DNA of 6,176 nucleotides from Chloroflexota bacterium (GCA_003476885.1 DMUR01000027.1:1-6176); one strand, 5' to 3'; positions 1 to 5,867 are shown, numbered from the stretch's first letter. The notes: a model not told the origin generated them from the letters alone. Program-made: numbers and translations.

Positions 1-5
1 GGCAG

Positions 6-37
6 GAGAGGCCGGTCCCTTTGGGGGCCGGCCTCTC
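6..37 (+). terminator. Hairpin, probable terminator of an upstream gene
   Basis: Ten bases at 6-15 (GAGAGGCCGG) pair perfectly with 28-37. Four further pairs (16-19 with 24-27, the first a T-G wobble) extend the stem to 14 bp around a TTTG loop. The bases that follow on the + strand (GCTTCTCTG) are pyrimidine-rich but are not a clean T-run, so this is a strong hairpin with a weak tail. It probably ends a + strand gene lying left of the window. The other direction has no T-run at all. Confidence 0.6.
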
Positions 38-46
38 GCTTCTCTG

Positions 47-52
47 TAGGAT
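47..52 (+). promoter_or_regulatory. Candidate -10 box (TAGGAT) for the 94-1553 unit
   Basis: TAGGAT fits the TAnnnT form of a housekeeping -10 element. It would start transcription near position 59 and leave a leader of about 35 bases holding the ribosome binding site. No TTGACA-like -35 is visible, because the expected place lies inside the terminator hairpin. The same hexamer precedes the gene at 5868. The call rests on the motif alone. Confidence 0.3.
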
Positions 53-81
53 TCAGTGAGAGAGATCCAATCTGGCGCACA

Positions 82-88
82 GGGAGGG
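82..88 (+). promoter_or_regulatory. Shine-Dalgarno sequence GGGAGGG
   Basis: A purine run, GGGAGGG, ends five bases before the ATG at 94. It is the best ribosome binding site in the left part of the window and fixes that start codon. Confidence 0.65.
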
Positions 89-93
89 ACGAG

Positions 94-912
94 ATGAGGG
101 TGCACTCAGCGATCGCAGCGCTCTCCCTTGCGAGCCTGATGCTGCTTTCGGCTGGGCCGGCTCTCGCTCACCAGCCCGTGGTGGTGGACAGCGATACGAC
201 CGAAGTTGTTGATCCTGAGATCTCAAAGGCCTACTACGGCGTGCTCTCCGGTGCAGCGCACACCTATGTGATCACATCGGATATTGAGTTTGATCTCTAC
301 GTTGGGATTCTTGTGCCTGATAGCGAGACTCCGAAGCGAGACGTCAAGGCGGAGATCTTCCGTGGCGACGAACTGGTCGAGAGCCTCGGCGGGGTCAACG
401 CGGAGTGGGTGACCTTCTACGAGCCCTTCGCGCAGAACACCTATTGGGATGGGGGCGAGTACCGACTTCGCGCCGCACCCGGGGTGTATTCCGTACGGAT
501 CTCGAGCCCCGACAACGCGAGCAAGTACTCACTCGCGATCGGCGAAATCGAGTACTTCGGTCTGGAGGATCGCGCTAACGCCCTCGCCGTCCTCCCTGGC
601 ATTCAGCAGGAGTTCTTCGGCACTTCAGCGTTTGAGCTGGTTGGCACACGTTACGGCCTGATCAACCTGCTCGTGATTTATGCCGCCGCACTGGTTGCTG
701 CGCTTCTCTACACGGTGACCCTGCGCCGGCCTCTTGTTCGTTTGATTGGCGGAAGCCTTCGGGGGATCGACAAGCGGTTCCGCGTGGCAGCTGCAGTCGT
801 ACTGTTTGCCGTTGCGATAACAACAACGTGGAGTCCGCTGCTGCTCTTCGCGTCAGGGGTGCTGCTCTTCGAGGCACTCTTTAGTCGGCCCGGAGTGGCA
901 CAGTCAAGATGA
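94..912 (+). CDS. Secreted, membrane-anchored beta-rich protein of unknown function
   Basis: This 272-residue protein has a signal peptide: a hydrophobic stretch at residues 6-24 with likely cleavage after ALA (25), before HQP. Residues 26 to about 155 are polar, rich in beta-branched and aromatic residues and contain no cysteine. They look like an extracellular beta-sandwich domain (ISKAYYGVLSG at 43-53, SKYSLAIGEIEYFG at 143-156). After it come one membrane segment at about 189-210, a basic loop (RRPLVRLIGG, SLRGIDKRFR) and two more hydrophobic stretches at 229-245 and 248-263. The sensor-like or binding domain should therefore lie outside, tethered by C-terminal helices. From memory it resembles conserved uncharacterised proteins of similar layout; I cannot name a domain or function. 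The ATG has a good Shine-Dalgarno five bases upstream. The next gene follows after 23 bases, probably as one transcript. Confidence 0.85.
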   Translation: MRVHSAIAALSLASLMLLSAGPALAHQPVVVDSDTTEVVDPEISKAYYGVLSGAAHTYVITSDIEFDLYVGILVPDSETPKRDVKAEIFRGDELVESLGGVNAEWVTFYEPFAQNTYWDGGEYRLRAAPGVYSVRISSPDNASKYSLAIGEIEYFGLEDRANALAVLPGIQQEFFGTSAFELVGTRYGLINLLVIYAAALVAALLYTVTLRRPLVRLIGGSLRGIDKRFRVAAAVVLFAVAITTTWSPLLLFASGVLLFEALFSRPGVAQSR

Positions 913-935
913 GAGCGTAGAAAGGTAGACGGCTA

Positions 936-1553
936 ATGATGTCTAGCAAAAGCACCGACAGCACAGCGTCGTTGAGCAAGACCGGAGCCCTACGACGCGC
1001 ATCAGGGTTTTTCTATGCGAAGTCAACCCTGGTCACTGCGCTGCTCACCACCGTTGTCTTTGCCGGGTACACCGTCCTCATCCTGAGCGCACAGGGAAAA
1101 ACGTTTGAAGTTGCCAACAGCAGTATTCGCTCCCTAGGGACTTCGTTGGGCTTTGGCCAGGCAGAGGTTCTTGCCTTTCTTGCAGAGCGGTCTGCAGAGC
1201 AGATCTCCGCGTACATCACCTTCAGCCAGGTTTGGGACTCTCTCTTTGGCGTGATCTACGGCGTGATGTATGTGGTCTGGGTCTCGCTTTTGTTCAAGCC
1301 ATACTCGCTAAAGGTTGGGCTACTGAATCTGCTCCCATTTGGCCAAGTGCTCTTTGATTGGTTGGAGAACTTCTCCTTAGCCTCTCTGTCGAACCAGTAC
1401 CTAGCAGACGGCACGATTGCTTCGTCCACGGCTCTGCTAGCCTCAACGGCCTCAAGTATCAAGTGGGTATTCGCGCTGCTGGTCTATGGAGTGATTCTGG
1501 TTGGCATCGTCGCGCGGATCGTAGGGGCACTAAAGAGGCGAAACCAGCGCTAG
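936..1553 (+). CDS. Four-helix membrane protein of unknown function
   Basis: This is a 205-residue integral membrane protein with predicted helices at about 31-52, 102-120, 125-142 and 174-197 and a basic C-terminus (KRRNQR) that should face the cytoplasm. The long segment between helices 1 and 2 (53-100) is polar. The third helix ends in DWLEN (141-145), acidic residues at a membrane boundary that look conserved or functional. I recall D-x-x-E-N motifs in uncharacterised small membrane proteins but cannot assign a family. Two ATG codons stand in tandem (936 and 939). The weak site AAAGG at 921-925 fits the first somewhat better. The gene lies 23 bases after the preceding envelope gene, so the two are probably co-transcribed and may act together. 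Its base composition is visibly less GC-rich than that of the genes to its right. Its stop shares four bases with the stop of the convergent desaturase gene. Confidence 0.8.
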   Translation: MMSSKSTDSTASLSKTGALRRASGFFYAKSTLVTALLTTVVFAGYTVLILSAQGKTFEVANSSIRSLGTSLGFGQAEVLAFLAERSAEQISAYITFSQVWDSLFGVIYGVMYVVWVSLLFKPYSLKVGLLNLLPFGQVLFDWLENFSLASLSNQYLADGTIASSTALLASTASSIKWVFALLVYGVILVGIVARIVGALKRRNQR

Positions 1554-3127
1554 AAGATCTGCCCCGCCTCGCTCGGTGGGAGGGGAAGTCCGAGGCGCTT
1601 CAGGATGGTGCGGCTGGCGATGTAGCCAGAGAGCATGACCAGAGGGATGCCGCCGCCCGGTTGTGAGCCGCCGCCGGCGAAGAAGGCGTTGGCGATGTCT
1701 GGCGAGGCGTTGGCGGGGCGGAAGTAGGCGCTCTGGAAGAAGCTCGCCGCTAAGGCAAAGATGGAACCGTCGTGGCAGTACTGCTCGCGCTCGAACTCGA
1801 GCGGCGTCCAGTCGGCCTGCTCTTCAATCTCTTCAGGCTTGAGGCCTATTCGTTCGCAGACGCGCTTGATGGTTGCGGCGCGGTACTCGTCACGGTGCTC
1901 CTCCCACCAGCGTCGATCTTTGAGTGGCGGAACTGGAGTGAGCACATAGAGCGCGGTGCGGCCGTCGAGCCGTGCGGTTAGATCTGTTGCCGCAACGTGC
2001 TGGATGTAGAGCGTGGGATCGCCGCTTGGAACGGGTGAGCTGATGATGCGGTCGAGTTCGTCGTTCGGGTTCTCTGGGTGCCAGACGGTGTGATGGGCAA
2101 GGTCCGGGAAGGTGCGCTTCACGCCGAGGTGCAGGATGTAGGCGCTTGATGACGGCGTGATCCTCTTGAAGCGCTGGCGACTGAGCGCTCCGAGGTTCTC
2201 TTCTCCGATCAGATCACGGTTGGCGTGGACGATGTCGGCGTTGAAGAGCACCGCATCCGCCTCAATGCGCTCTTCACCAGGCTGGTTCGGTGCGGCGGGG
2301 CCGGTGCCGAGCGTTCGTGGTTGCGCACTTCGTGGCGCAATGCGGAGTGCGCTGATGCGCTTGTCCCTGATGACGCTCCCAATTGCATCGGTGCCGTAGC
2401 GGAACTCCACGCCGAGTCGGCGGGCGAGCCGCTCCATGGCGAGTGGCGCCTCGTGCATGCCACCCTCTGGATGCCAGGTGCCGAACTTCGCTTCGATATA
2501 CGGAATGGAGAGGAAGGCGCCAGGGACGCTCTGCGGCGTTGAGCCGAGGTAGATGGACTTGTAGCGCATCACGTGACGAATGCGCTCGTCGTGGAAGGTC
2601 TGGTTGATGCGGCGACTGTACGGCGTTGCCGCATCGAGACGAATCCCTGCGAGCCACGACATCGGCGCAAGGAGGCTCAACGGGCTGAGCGTCTTGCGGA
2701 AGAAGGTCTGATCTAGTTCGCGCCAGAGCTTCTCGCCGCGACGCATGAATGCAGGGATCCCCGCCGCATCGCGCGGATCGAGCGCCCCGAAGCTTGCGGC
2801 GAGTTTGGTGAGATCGCTTGATGTCTCCAGAACGCTGCCGTCGGCAAAGAAGGTGCGCGAAGCTGGCTCAACGGGGAGGAGGGTCAGATCGTCGCTGCGC
2901 GTTGCGCCAGCGGCGGACCAGAGCTGATCGAAGAGTTCGGGGAGGGTGAAGATGGTGGGGCCGCTATCCCAGCGATACGGACCGATCTCACGACGCCCCA
3001 TCTTGCCGCCAGGACGCGTGCCGCGCTCGATGACGGTGACGTGGACGCCGGCGGCGGCGAGACGGATGGCACTGGCGAGGCCGGCGAGTCCGGCGCCCAC
3101 AACAACGACGCGCTTCGCTGCGGTCAC
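1550..3127 (-). CDS. crtI: CrtI-family carotenoid (phytoene-type) desaturase
   Basis: This 525-residue FAD-dependent amine-oxidase-type protein is of the usual length for CrtI (about 490-530). The N-terminal dinucleotide fold is clear: VVVVGAGLAGLASA with the GxGxxG motif at 11-16 and the acidic ribose ligand E34, followed by RPGGKM and the DSGPTIF motif (54-60). A mid-protein IPYIEAKFGTWHPEGGM (208-224) matches the substrate-binding region of phytoene desaturases. The C-terminal FAD signature is present as GGGSQPGGGIP (485-495). The family dehydrogenates C40 carotenoids at the membrane. Whether this one makes lycopene from phytoene or acts later (CrtD-like 3,4-desaturation of C50 intermediates) cannot be told from sequence alone; the neighbouring elongase leaves both open. 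The start is GTG (3127-3125), overlapping the TGA of the prenyltransferase gene as GTGA, which implies translational coupling. A proline/glycine-rich insert lies at about 264-284. No terminator is visible at its end. Confidence 0.9.
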   Translation of the reverse strand: MTAAKRVVVVGAGLAGLASAIRLAAAGVHVTVIERGTRPGGKMGRREIGPYRWDSGPTIFTLPELFDQLWSAAGATRSDDLTLLPVEPASRTFFADGSVLETSSDLTKLAASFGALDPRDAAGIPAFMRRGEKLWRELDQTFFRKTLSPLSLLAPMSWLAGIRLDAATPYSRRINQTFHDERIRHVMRYKSIYLGSTPQSVPGAFLSIPYIEAKFGTWHPEGGMHEAPLAMERLARRLGVEFRYGTDAIGSVIRDKRISALRIAPRSAQPRTLGTGPAAPNQPGEERIEADAVLFNADIVHANRDLIGEENLGALSRQRFKRITPSSSAYILHLGVKRTFPDLAHHTVWHPENPNDELDRIISSPVPSGDPTLYIQHVAATDLTARLDGRTALYVLTPVPPLKDRRWWEEHRDEYRAATIKRVCERIGLKPEEIEEQADWTPLEFEREQYCHDGSIFALAASFFQSAYFRPANASPDIANAFFAGGGSQPGGGIPLVMLSGYIASRTILKRLGLPLPPSEAGQIF

Positions 3128-4063
3128 GCTCGTTGACGTGCGCGGAGTACGGATCGACCCACAGATGCACCGAGTGCGATCAGCGTCCCGACGATTGCGG
3201 TGGCACCAGCGGCAACCGCTGACTCAAACGGGACTTGGAGCATGACTAGCATCGTGATCGTCGCGCCGATCACCACGTTCGCGATCAAGAAGAGTCTGTA
3301 GAGGCGTCGCCCTGCCTCGCCGGTGGCGTCGCGGCCGATCATGCGAGAGCGAAAGGTAGGGGAGGGCGAGGGCGGCGGCGAGTGGTGTACCAGCAAGGCT
3401 CGCTGCACCGGCACCGACGAGGGCGAACCAGGCGGCGGAGAAGAGCGCGGTGTTCCGACGCCCAAGAAGGACGGCAATGGTGCGCACGCCAGCGGCGGCA
3501 TCCTCATCGCGATCCGTGATGGTGGTGAGTGCATGCGCGCCGATCCCCCAGGCGGCAAAGACGAGCACCCCTGGCGCGATCAGGTCAGTGCCACCGGCAG
3601 CATGAATGCCAACCTGGAGTGGGATGGCGTAGAGCACGTTCGTGAGTGAATCGAGGATCGGTCGCCCCTTCAAACGCGTGGGTGGTGCGTTGTACGCAGC
3701 GGAGAGGAGGAGGAGAAGGCCGAGCGAGGCGAGCGTGAGTGGCGGGAACTGGACGGCGGTGAAGGCGAGGAACGGGAGAAGGAGGAGTGTGCTGATGATC
3801 GCGTGCTGCGCGAGGAGCGGCTTCGGCGTCAGCGCACCCTCAACGCCACCTTTTCGCGGGTTGCGCGCGTCAGTCTCAAAGTCAAAGTAGTCGTTCGGCG
3901 CGTGGAGAAAGTAGTTATATGGGAAGAGGAAGAAGGCGAAGAGGACCAGGTCGCTCGGCTTCACCGCGCCGCGCGTGGCGAGGATGCCCCAGAGGAGCGG
4001 CATTGATGTGTTGAGCCAGAGGAGTGGGCGCGAGATCTCCACCGCCTTGATGACGTTCTTCAT
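3124..4063 (-). CDS. crtEb: UbiA-family lycopene elongase-like prenyltransferase, frameshifted here
   Basis: This is a membrane prenyltransferase of the UbiA superfamily. The first aspartate motif is N57-D58-x-x-D61-x-x-x-D65, followed by NPRKGGVEGA (68-77). The second is D184-x-D186-x-D188. Hydrophobic helices fill the rest. The opening SRPLLWLNT, the FFLFPYN segment and NPRKGGVEGA match what I recall of CrtEb of Corynebacterium, which adds C5 units from DMAPP to lycopene to give C50 carotenoids. The related haloarchaeal LyeJ adds C5 and hydrates. The frame starting at ATG 4063 is good to about residue 238 (LPYLS), then turns into arginine-rich nonsense that stops at 3224. The frame one base on continues the family's C-terminus (RRLYRLFLIANVVIGATITML) and ends in TGA at 3124, overlapping the crtI start. 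A one-base indel near 3352-3362 therefore splits the gene. Repaired, it encodes about 312 residues. If the indel is genuine, the gene may be inactive. The elongase assignment is inferred; other UbiA substrates are possible. Confidence 0.82.
3350..3363 (-). other. Frameshift site inside the prenyltransferase gene
   Basis: Moving from the good upstream frame to the good downstream frame requires one base fewer than present (or two more). The likely places are the AAA at 3352-3354 and the GGGG at 3359-3362 (+ strand). They sit in a purine-rich stretch of 3346-3372 that is prone to indel error. Removing one A would read LPYLRSRMIGRD; removing one G would read LPTFRSRMIGRD. I see no stop codon or slippery heptamer to suggest programmed frameshifting. 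Confidence 0.75.
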
Positions 4064-4069
4064 AGGTCC

Positions 4070-4075
4070 ATCGTA
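4070..4075 (-). promoter_or_regulatory. -10 box TACGAT of a probable leaderless promoter for the carotenoid operon
   Basis: Read on the - strand, TACGAT is followed by exactly six bases (GGACCT) and then the ATG of the prenyltransferase. This is the spacing expected if transcription starts at the A of the start codon. No Shine-Dalgarno of usual quality precedes that ATG, which fits leaderless translation. The -35 region is not TTGACA-like. GGAACT lies 18 bases upstream (4099-4094), which resembles an ECF-sigma -35 element, but no ECF -10 motif is evident. Confidence 0.45.
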
Positions 4076-4084
4076 GGGGAGAGG

Positions 4085-4112
4085 GCTACACTTAGTTCCT
4101 GATGTGTGTAGC
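4085..4112. repeat. Inverted repeat GCTACAC-N14-GTGTAGC in the divergent control region
   Basis: A perfect 7-bp dyad has arms at 4085-4091 and 4106-4112. It lies between the divergent carotenoid operon and the J-protein gene, spans the upstream side of the - strand promoter and reaches into the first codons of the + strand gene. Its length and spacing suit a binding site for a dimeric regulator such as a MerR-family protein. A hairpin role is less likely with a 14-base loop. Which protein would bind is not visible. Confidence 0.35.
4087..4092 (+). promoter_or_regulatory. Candidate -10 box TACACT for the J-protein unit
   Basis: TACACT fits TAnnnT and would start transcription at about 4099-4102, only a few bases before the GTG at 4104. 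That leaves no room for a Shine-Dalgarno, and none is seen. It overlaps the left arm of the dyad, so a factor bound there would block it. Weak: no -35 element is visible. Confidence 0.3.
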
Positions 4113-4832
4113 CGTGAGTTCCACGTGAGGCGGGGGGCGCGGAGCCCGCACGAAGTGCTCGGCCTGGCGCCAGGTGCGTCCGCCGAGGAGATTCGATCTG
4201 CGCGGCGCAGCCTCGCCCGCACGCATCACCCGGACAACTTCTCCGACGACGCTGCTGGGGCGCGCAAGGCGACGCGCGAGATGGCACTGATCAATGCCGC
4301 CGTGGAGGCGCTGCTGGCTGAGGCGTGGGTCTCTGAGGATCCGGCGACGACGCCGCCCCCGCGCGGTGGCCATCGACCAGAGGCGCCCGTGACGGGACGC
4401 GTGGAGTTCACGCAGCCGCCACAATTCAATGCGCGGACAAGTGAACCAACCAGCGTCAACTGGCGACCTGAGGCGGAGTGGCCGACTCGGCGGGCCCCCG
4501 AAGCGAACGTGCCACGTGTGGGAACTCCGGCTGGACCGGTGCGCCGTCGCGTCGATCCAGAGGTTGCGGCGCGCCCGCGCATCTCGCTTGAAGCGGCGCG
4601 CGCGGTGCGATTCACCTTCGGTCGATACGCGGGTGCCACCGTGGATGCGGTTGGCCGACGCGATCCTGGCTATCTCGCCTGGTGCGTGGACAACGTGCGT
4701 CGTGATCCTGAGCTCGCACAGGCGGCCGACTGCGTCCTCAACCACCTCGCCGAAGAGTTTGGCGTCACGCGTCCGGCACGTGGCAGCCTCTTCCGACCGT
4801 CGCCGGTTGCGTTTGATGGAGGTGCTGACTGA
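4104..4832 (+). CDS. J-domain protein with ExoX-like C-terminal domain
   Basis: This protein of 242 residues has two recognisable ends. Residues 13-73 form a J domain: SPHEVLGLAPGASAEEI, a basic helix II and the diagnostic HPD at 42-44, then helix III. It should stimulate a DnaK-type Hsp70. The zinc-finger and substrate domains of DnaJ are absent, so it is a specialised J-protein. A proline-rich, probably disordered linker (about 78-160) follows. Residues 168-217 contain FGRYAGATVDAVGRRDPGYLAW, which matches the FGKYKG...DPxYLxWL pattern of the ExoX-like C-terminal domain (also seen in small quorum-sensing-regulated virulence-factor-type proteins). The function of this domain is unclear; the exonuclease catalytic domain is absent. 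The start is taken as GTG 4104 because the ATG at 4102 is out of frame and meets a stop. GTG 4125 is an alternative that would also keep the whole J domain. The stop overlaps the start of the lipoprotein gene (TGATG), so the two are translated together. Confidence 0.82.
   Translation: MCSREFHVRRGARSPHEVLGLAPGASAEEIRSARRSLARTHHPDNFSDDAAGARKATREMALINAAVEALLAEAWVSEDPATTPPPRGGHRPEAPVTGRVEFTQPPQFNARTSEPTSVNWRPEAEWPTRRAPEANVPRVGTPAGPVRRRVDPEVAARPRISLEAARAVRFTFGRYAGATVDAVGRRDPGYLAWCVDNVRRDPELAQAADCVLNHLAEEFGVTRPARGSLFRPSPVAFDGGAD
4818..4824 (+). promoter_or_regulatory. Shine-Dalgarno GGAGGTG for the lipoprotein
   Basis: GGAGGTG lies inside the last codons of the J-protein gene and ends seven bases before the ATG at 4832. 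It gives the second gene of the pair its own strong ribosome entry in addition to coupling by the TGATG overlap. Confidence 0.7.
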
Positions 4833-5419
4833 TGGCACATACACGAATTGCAGCGATCCTTCTCGCCTCACTGCTGATCACGGCGTGTGCGCCGAGCACT
4901 CCTCCTGACGGCTCACTCCCATGTGATCCGACAATTGATGTGCAGCGCGCCGTAGGGTTTGATGTGGCGCTTGAAGCCACGATCCCTCTCGCCGCATTCG
5001 CTGAGACGCCGAGCGAGGTTGACTCTGGGCGTGAATGCTCTGAGAAGCGGCTCGGCCCACTCTGGGGATCCGGCGTGCGCGAGCTGCGCTCCGCTGGCGC
5101 GCTTTATGAGCGAGACGGCCTGACTGGCTTCTCTGTTGTGACCTATCAAGCTGTGGGCCTGACGCTCGACGCGCTTGCATTCGCCTTTGAGCGCGGTGCA
5201 GCAACCGGACGAAAGACACAAGACATTCGGATTGAGTCGGTGCAGGTTGGTGCGTGGGAGGGGAGTCGAATGACGCTGCTCAACGGAGACAAGCGCCAAG
5301 TGATCGTGCTTTTCCAGGTTGCGAGCGAGAGTGACCGGGTGCGCGGACTACTGACGTCTGATCTCTCAAATGCGGAGATCGATGATCTCCTTGCGAGGTA
5401 CGAGTCCGCGTTGCGCTAG
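4832..5419 (+). CDS. Small lipoprotein of unknown function
   Basis: This 195-residue protein starts with a lipoprotein signal: basic residue at 5, a hydrophobic core (AAILLASLL) and the lipobox I-T-A-C with the lipidated cysteine at 19. It should be exported and anchored to the outer face of the cytoplasmic membrane. Residues 20-30 are a Pro/Ser-rich tether. Two further cysteines, C31 and C69, could form a disulfide. The body alternates beta-like strands (SVVTYQAVGL, RQVIVLFQVA) with helices, ending in an acidic helix (AEIDDLLARYESAL). I recognise no catalytic motif and cannot assign a family. It overlaps the upstream J-protein gene by one base (TGATG) and has a strong Shine-Dalgarno, so the two are expressed together, although one product is cytoplasmic and the other exported. 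It converges on the thioredoxin gene with a seven-base gap. Confidence 0.85.
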   Translation: MAHTRIAAILLASLLITACAPSTPPDGSLPCDPTIDVQRAVGFDVALEATIPLAAFAETPSEVDSGRECSEKRLGPLWGSGVRELRSAGALYERDGLTGFSVVTYQAVGLTLDALAFAFERGAATGRKTQDIRIESVQVGAWEGSRMTLLNGDKRQVIVLFQVASESDRVRGLLTSDLSNAEIDDLLARYESALR

Positions 5420-5429
5420 CGCAGCGCTA
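5417..5429. repeat. 13-base palindrome carrying both convergent stop codons
   Basis: TAGCGC-A-GCGCTA has the lipoprotein TAG as its left end and, on the other strand, the thioredoxin TAG as its right end. The one-base centre is too small for a full hairpin loop, and no T-run flanks it, so it is not a convincing terminator. Confidence 0.4.
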
Positions 5430-5765
5430 CTTGGCGGCGAGCTCCTTGAGCCCGAATCGCGCCTCAAGCTGCTCAGCGGTCTGGAAGCCCACGGCGCCAA
5501 CTGGCTGCGCGCCAGCCCCCTTGAAGAAGGCGATCGTTGGGATGGACATGATGTTGAAGGCGCGCTGCAGGCTTGGGTTCTCGTCAACGTTGACCTTCAC
5601 GATGTCGACGGCGCCGTCGTACTGCGCGGCGAGCTTTTCGAGCTCTGGGGCGACGAGTTTGCATGGGCCGCACCAAGGGGCCCAGAAGTCCACGATCACT
5701 GGTCGTGGTGAGTTGGCGACATCCGCCTCAAACGATGCGTCCGTGGTGTGCTTGATCTCCGCCAT
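5427..5765 (-). CDS. trxA: Thioredoxin
   Basis: This is a cytoplasmic thiol-disulfide oxidoreductase of 112 residues, the normal length of thioredoxin 1. The active site WCGPC is at 31-35 within the usual VDFWAPWCGPC context. The buried aspartate (D26) precedes it, and the cis-proline loop SIPT has P76. Residues 55-62 (IVKVNVDE) and the FFKG segment at 80-83 are also typical. It reduces protein disulfides and receives electrons from thioredoxin reductase, which is not in this window. The open frame extends much further upstream, but that part is antisense to the next gene and unlike thioredoxin, so I start at ATG 5765. GGAGG lies 12 bases before it, a rather long spacing. An in-frame GTG at 5785, nearer that purine run, is a less likely alternative. 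It is a single-gene unit, divergent from the mutase subunit gene and convergent with the lipoprotein gene. Confidence 0.93.
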   Translation of the reverse strand: MAEIKHTTDASFEADVANSPRPVIVDFWAPWCGPCKLVAPELEKLAAQYDGAVDIVKVNVDENPSLQRAFNIMSIPTIAFFKGAGAQPVGAVGFQTAEQLEARFGLKELAAK

Positions 5766-5814
5766 CTCTGACTTCGCCTCCACTCTCAGCGGCGTGCTGC
5801 CGCCGTACGCCCTC

Positions 5815-5820
5815 ATTCTA
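5815..5820 (-). promoter_or_regulatory. Candidate -10 box TAGAAT for thioredoxin
   Basis: TAGAAT on the - strand differs from the TATAAT consensus at one position. It would give a leader of about 40 bases containing the GGAGG at 5782-5778. No -35 hexamer is seen at the usual 17-base spacing; a TTGAGG is present but only 11 bases upstream. Confidence 0.4.
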
Positions 5821-5855
5821 CTGACCTTCCGCCTCAAGGGTGCTGGGAGGCGGGG

Positions 5856-5861
5856 TAGGAT
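5856..5861 (+). promoter_or_regulatory. -10 box TAGGAT of a probable leaderless promoter for the mutase subunit
   Basis: TAGGAT is followed by six bases (GAGGAG) and then the ATG at 5868, the same geometry as the carotenoid operon promoter. Transcription would begin at the start codon. The purines just before the ATG could instead act as a Shine-Dalgarno (AGGA at 5857-5860, seven bases away), so a leadered message from an unseen upstream promoter is not excluded. Confidence 0.4.
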
Positions 5862-5867
5862 GAGGAG

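Noticed and set aside
2157..2657. Several open frames of 70-130 residues opposite or shifted within the desaturase gene.
   Set aside because: They lack start signals and recognisable domains and lie wholly inside a well-supported CrtI gene.
3350..3363. Programmed +1 frameshifting in the prenyltransferase gene.
   Set aside because: There is no stop codon in the shift window, no upstream Shine-Dalgarno-like stimulator and no rare-codon signal. An indel in a purine run is simpler.
3703..3720. GAG/AGG-rich run that looks like a simple repeat.
   Set aside because: On the coding strand it reads as successive CTC leucine codons in a transmembrane helix of the prenyltransferase, so protein constraint explains it.
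4064..4222. Upstream extension of the prenyltransferase frame beyond ATG 4063.
   Set aside because: The added residues are antisense to the J-domain start and unlike the family, whose N-terminus begins just before the SRP motif.
4092..4871. Long - strand open frame of 259 residues opposite the J-protein gene.
   Set aside because: It is arginine-rich with no domain or hydrophobic pattern, while the + strand shows a clear J domain. It is a GC-rich shadow frame.
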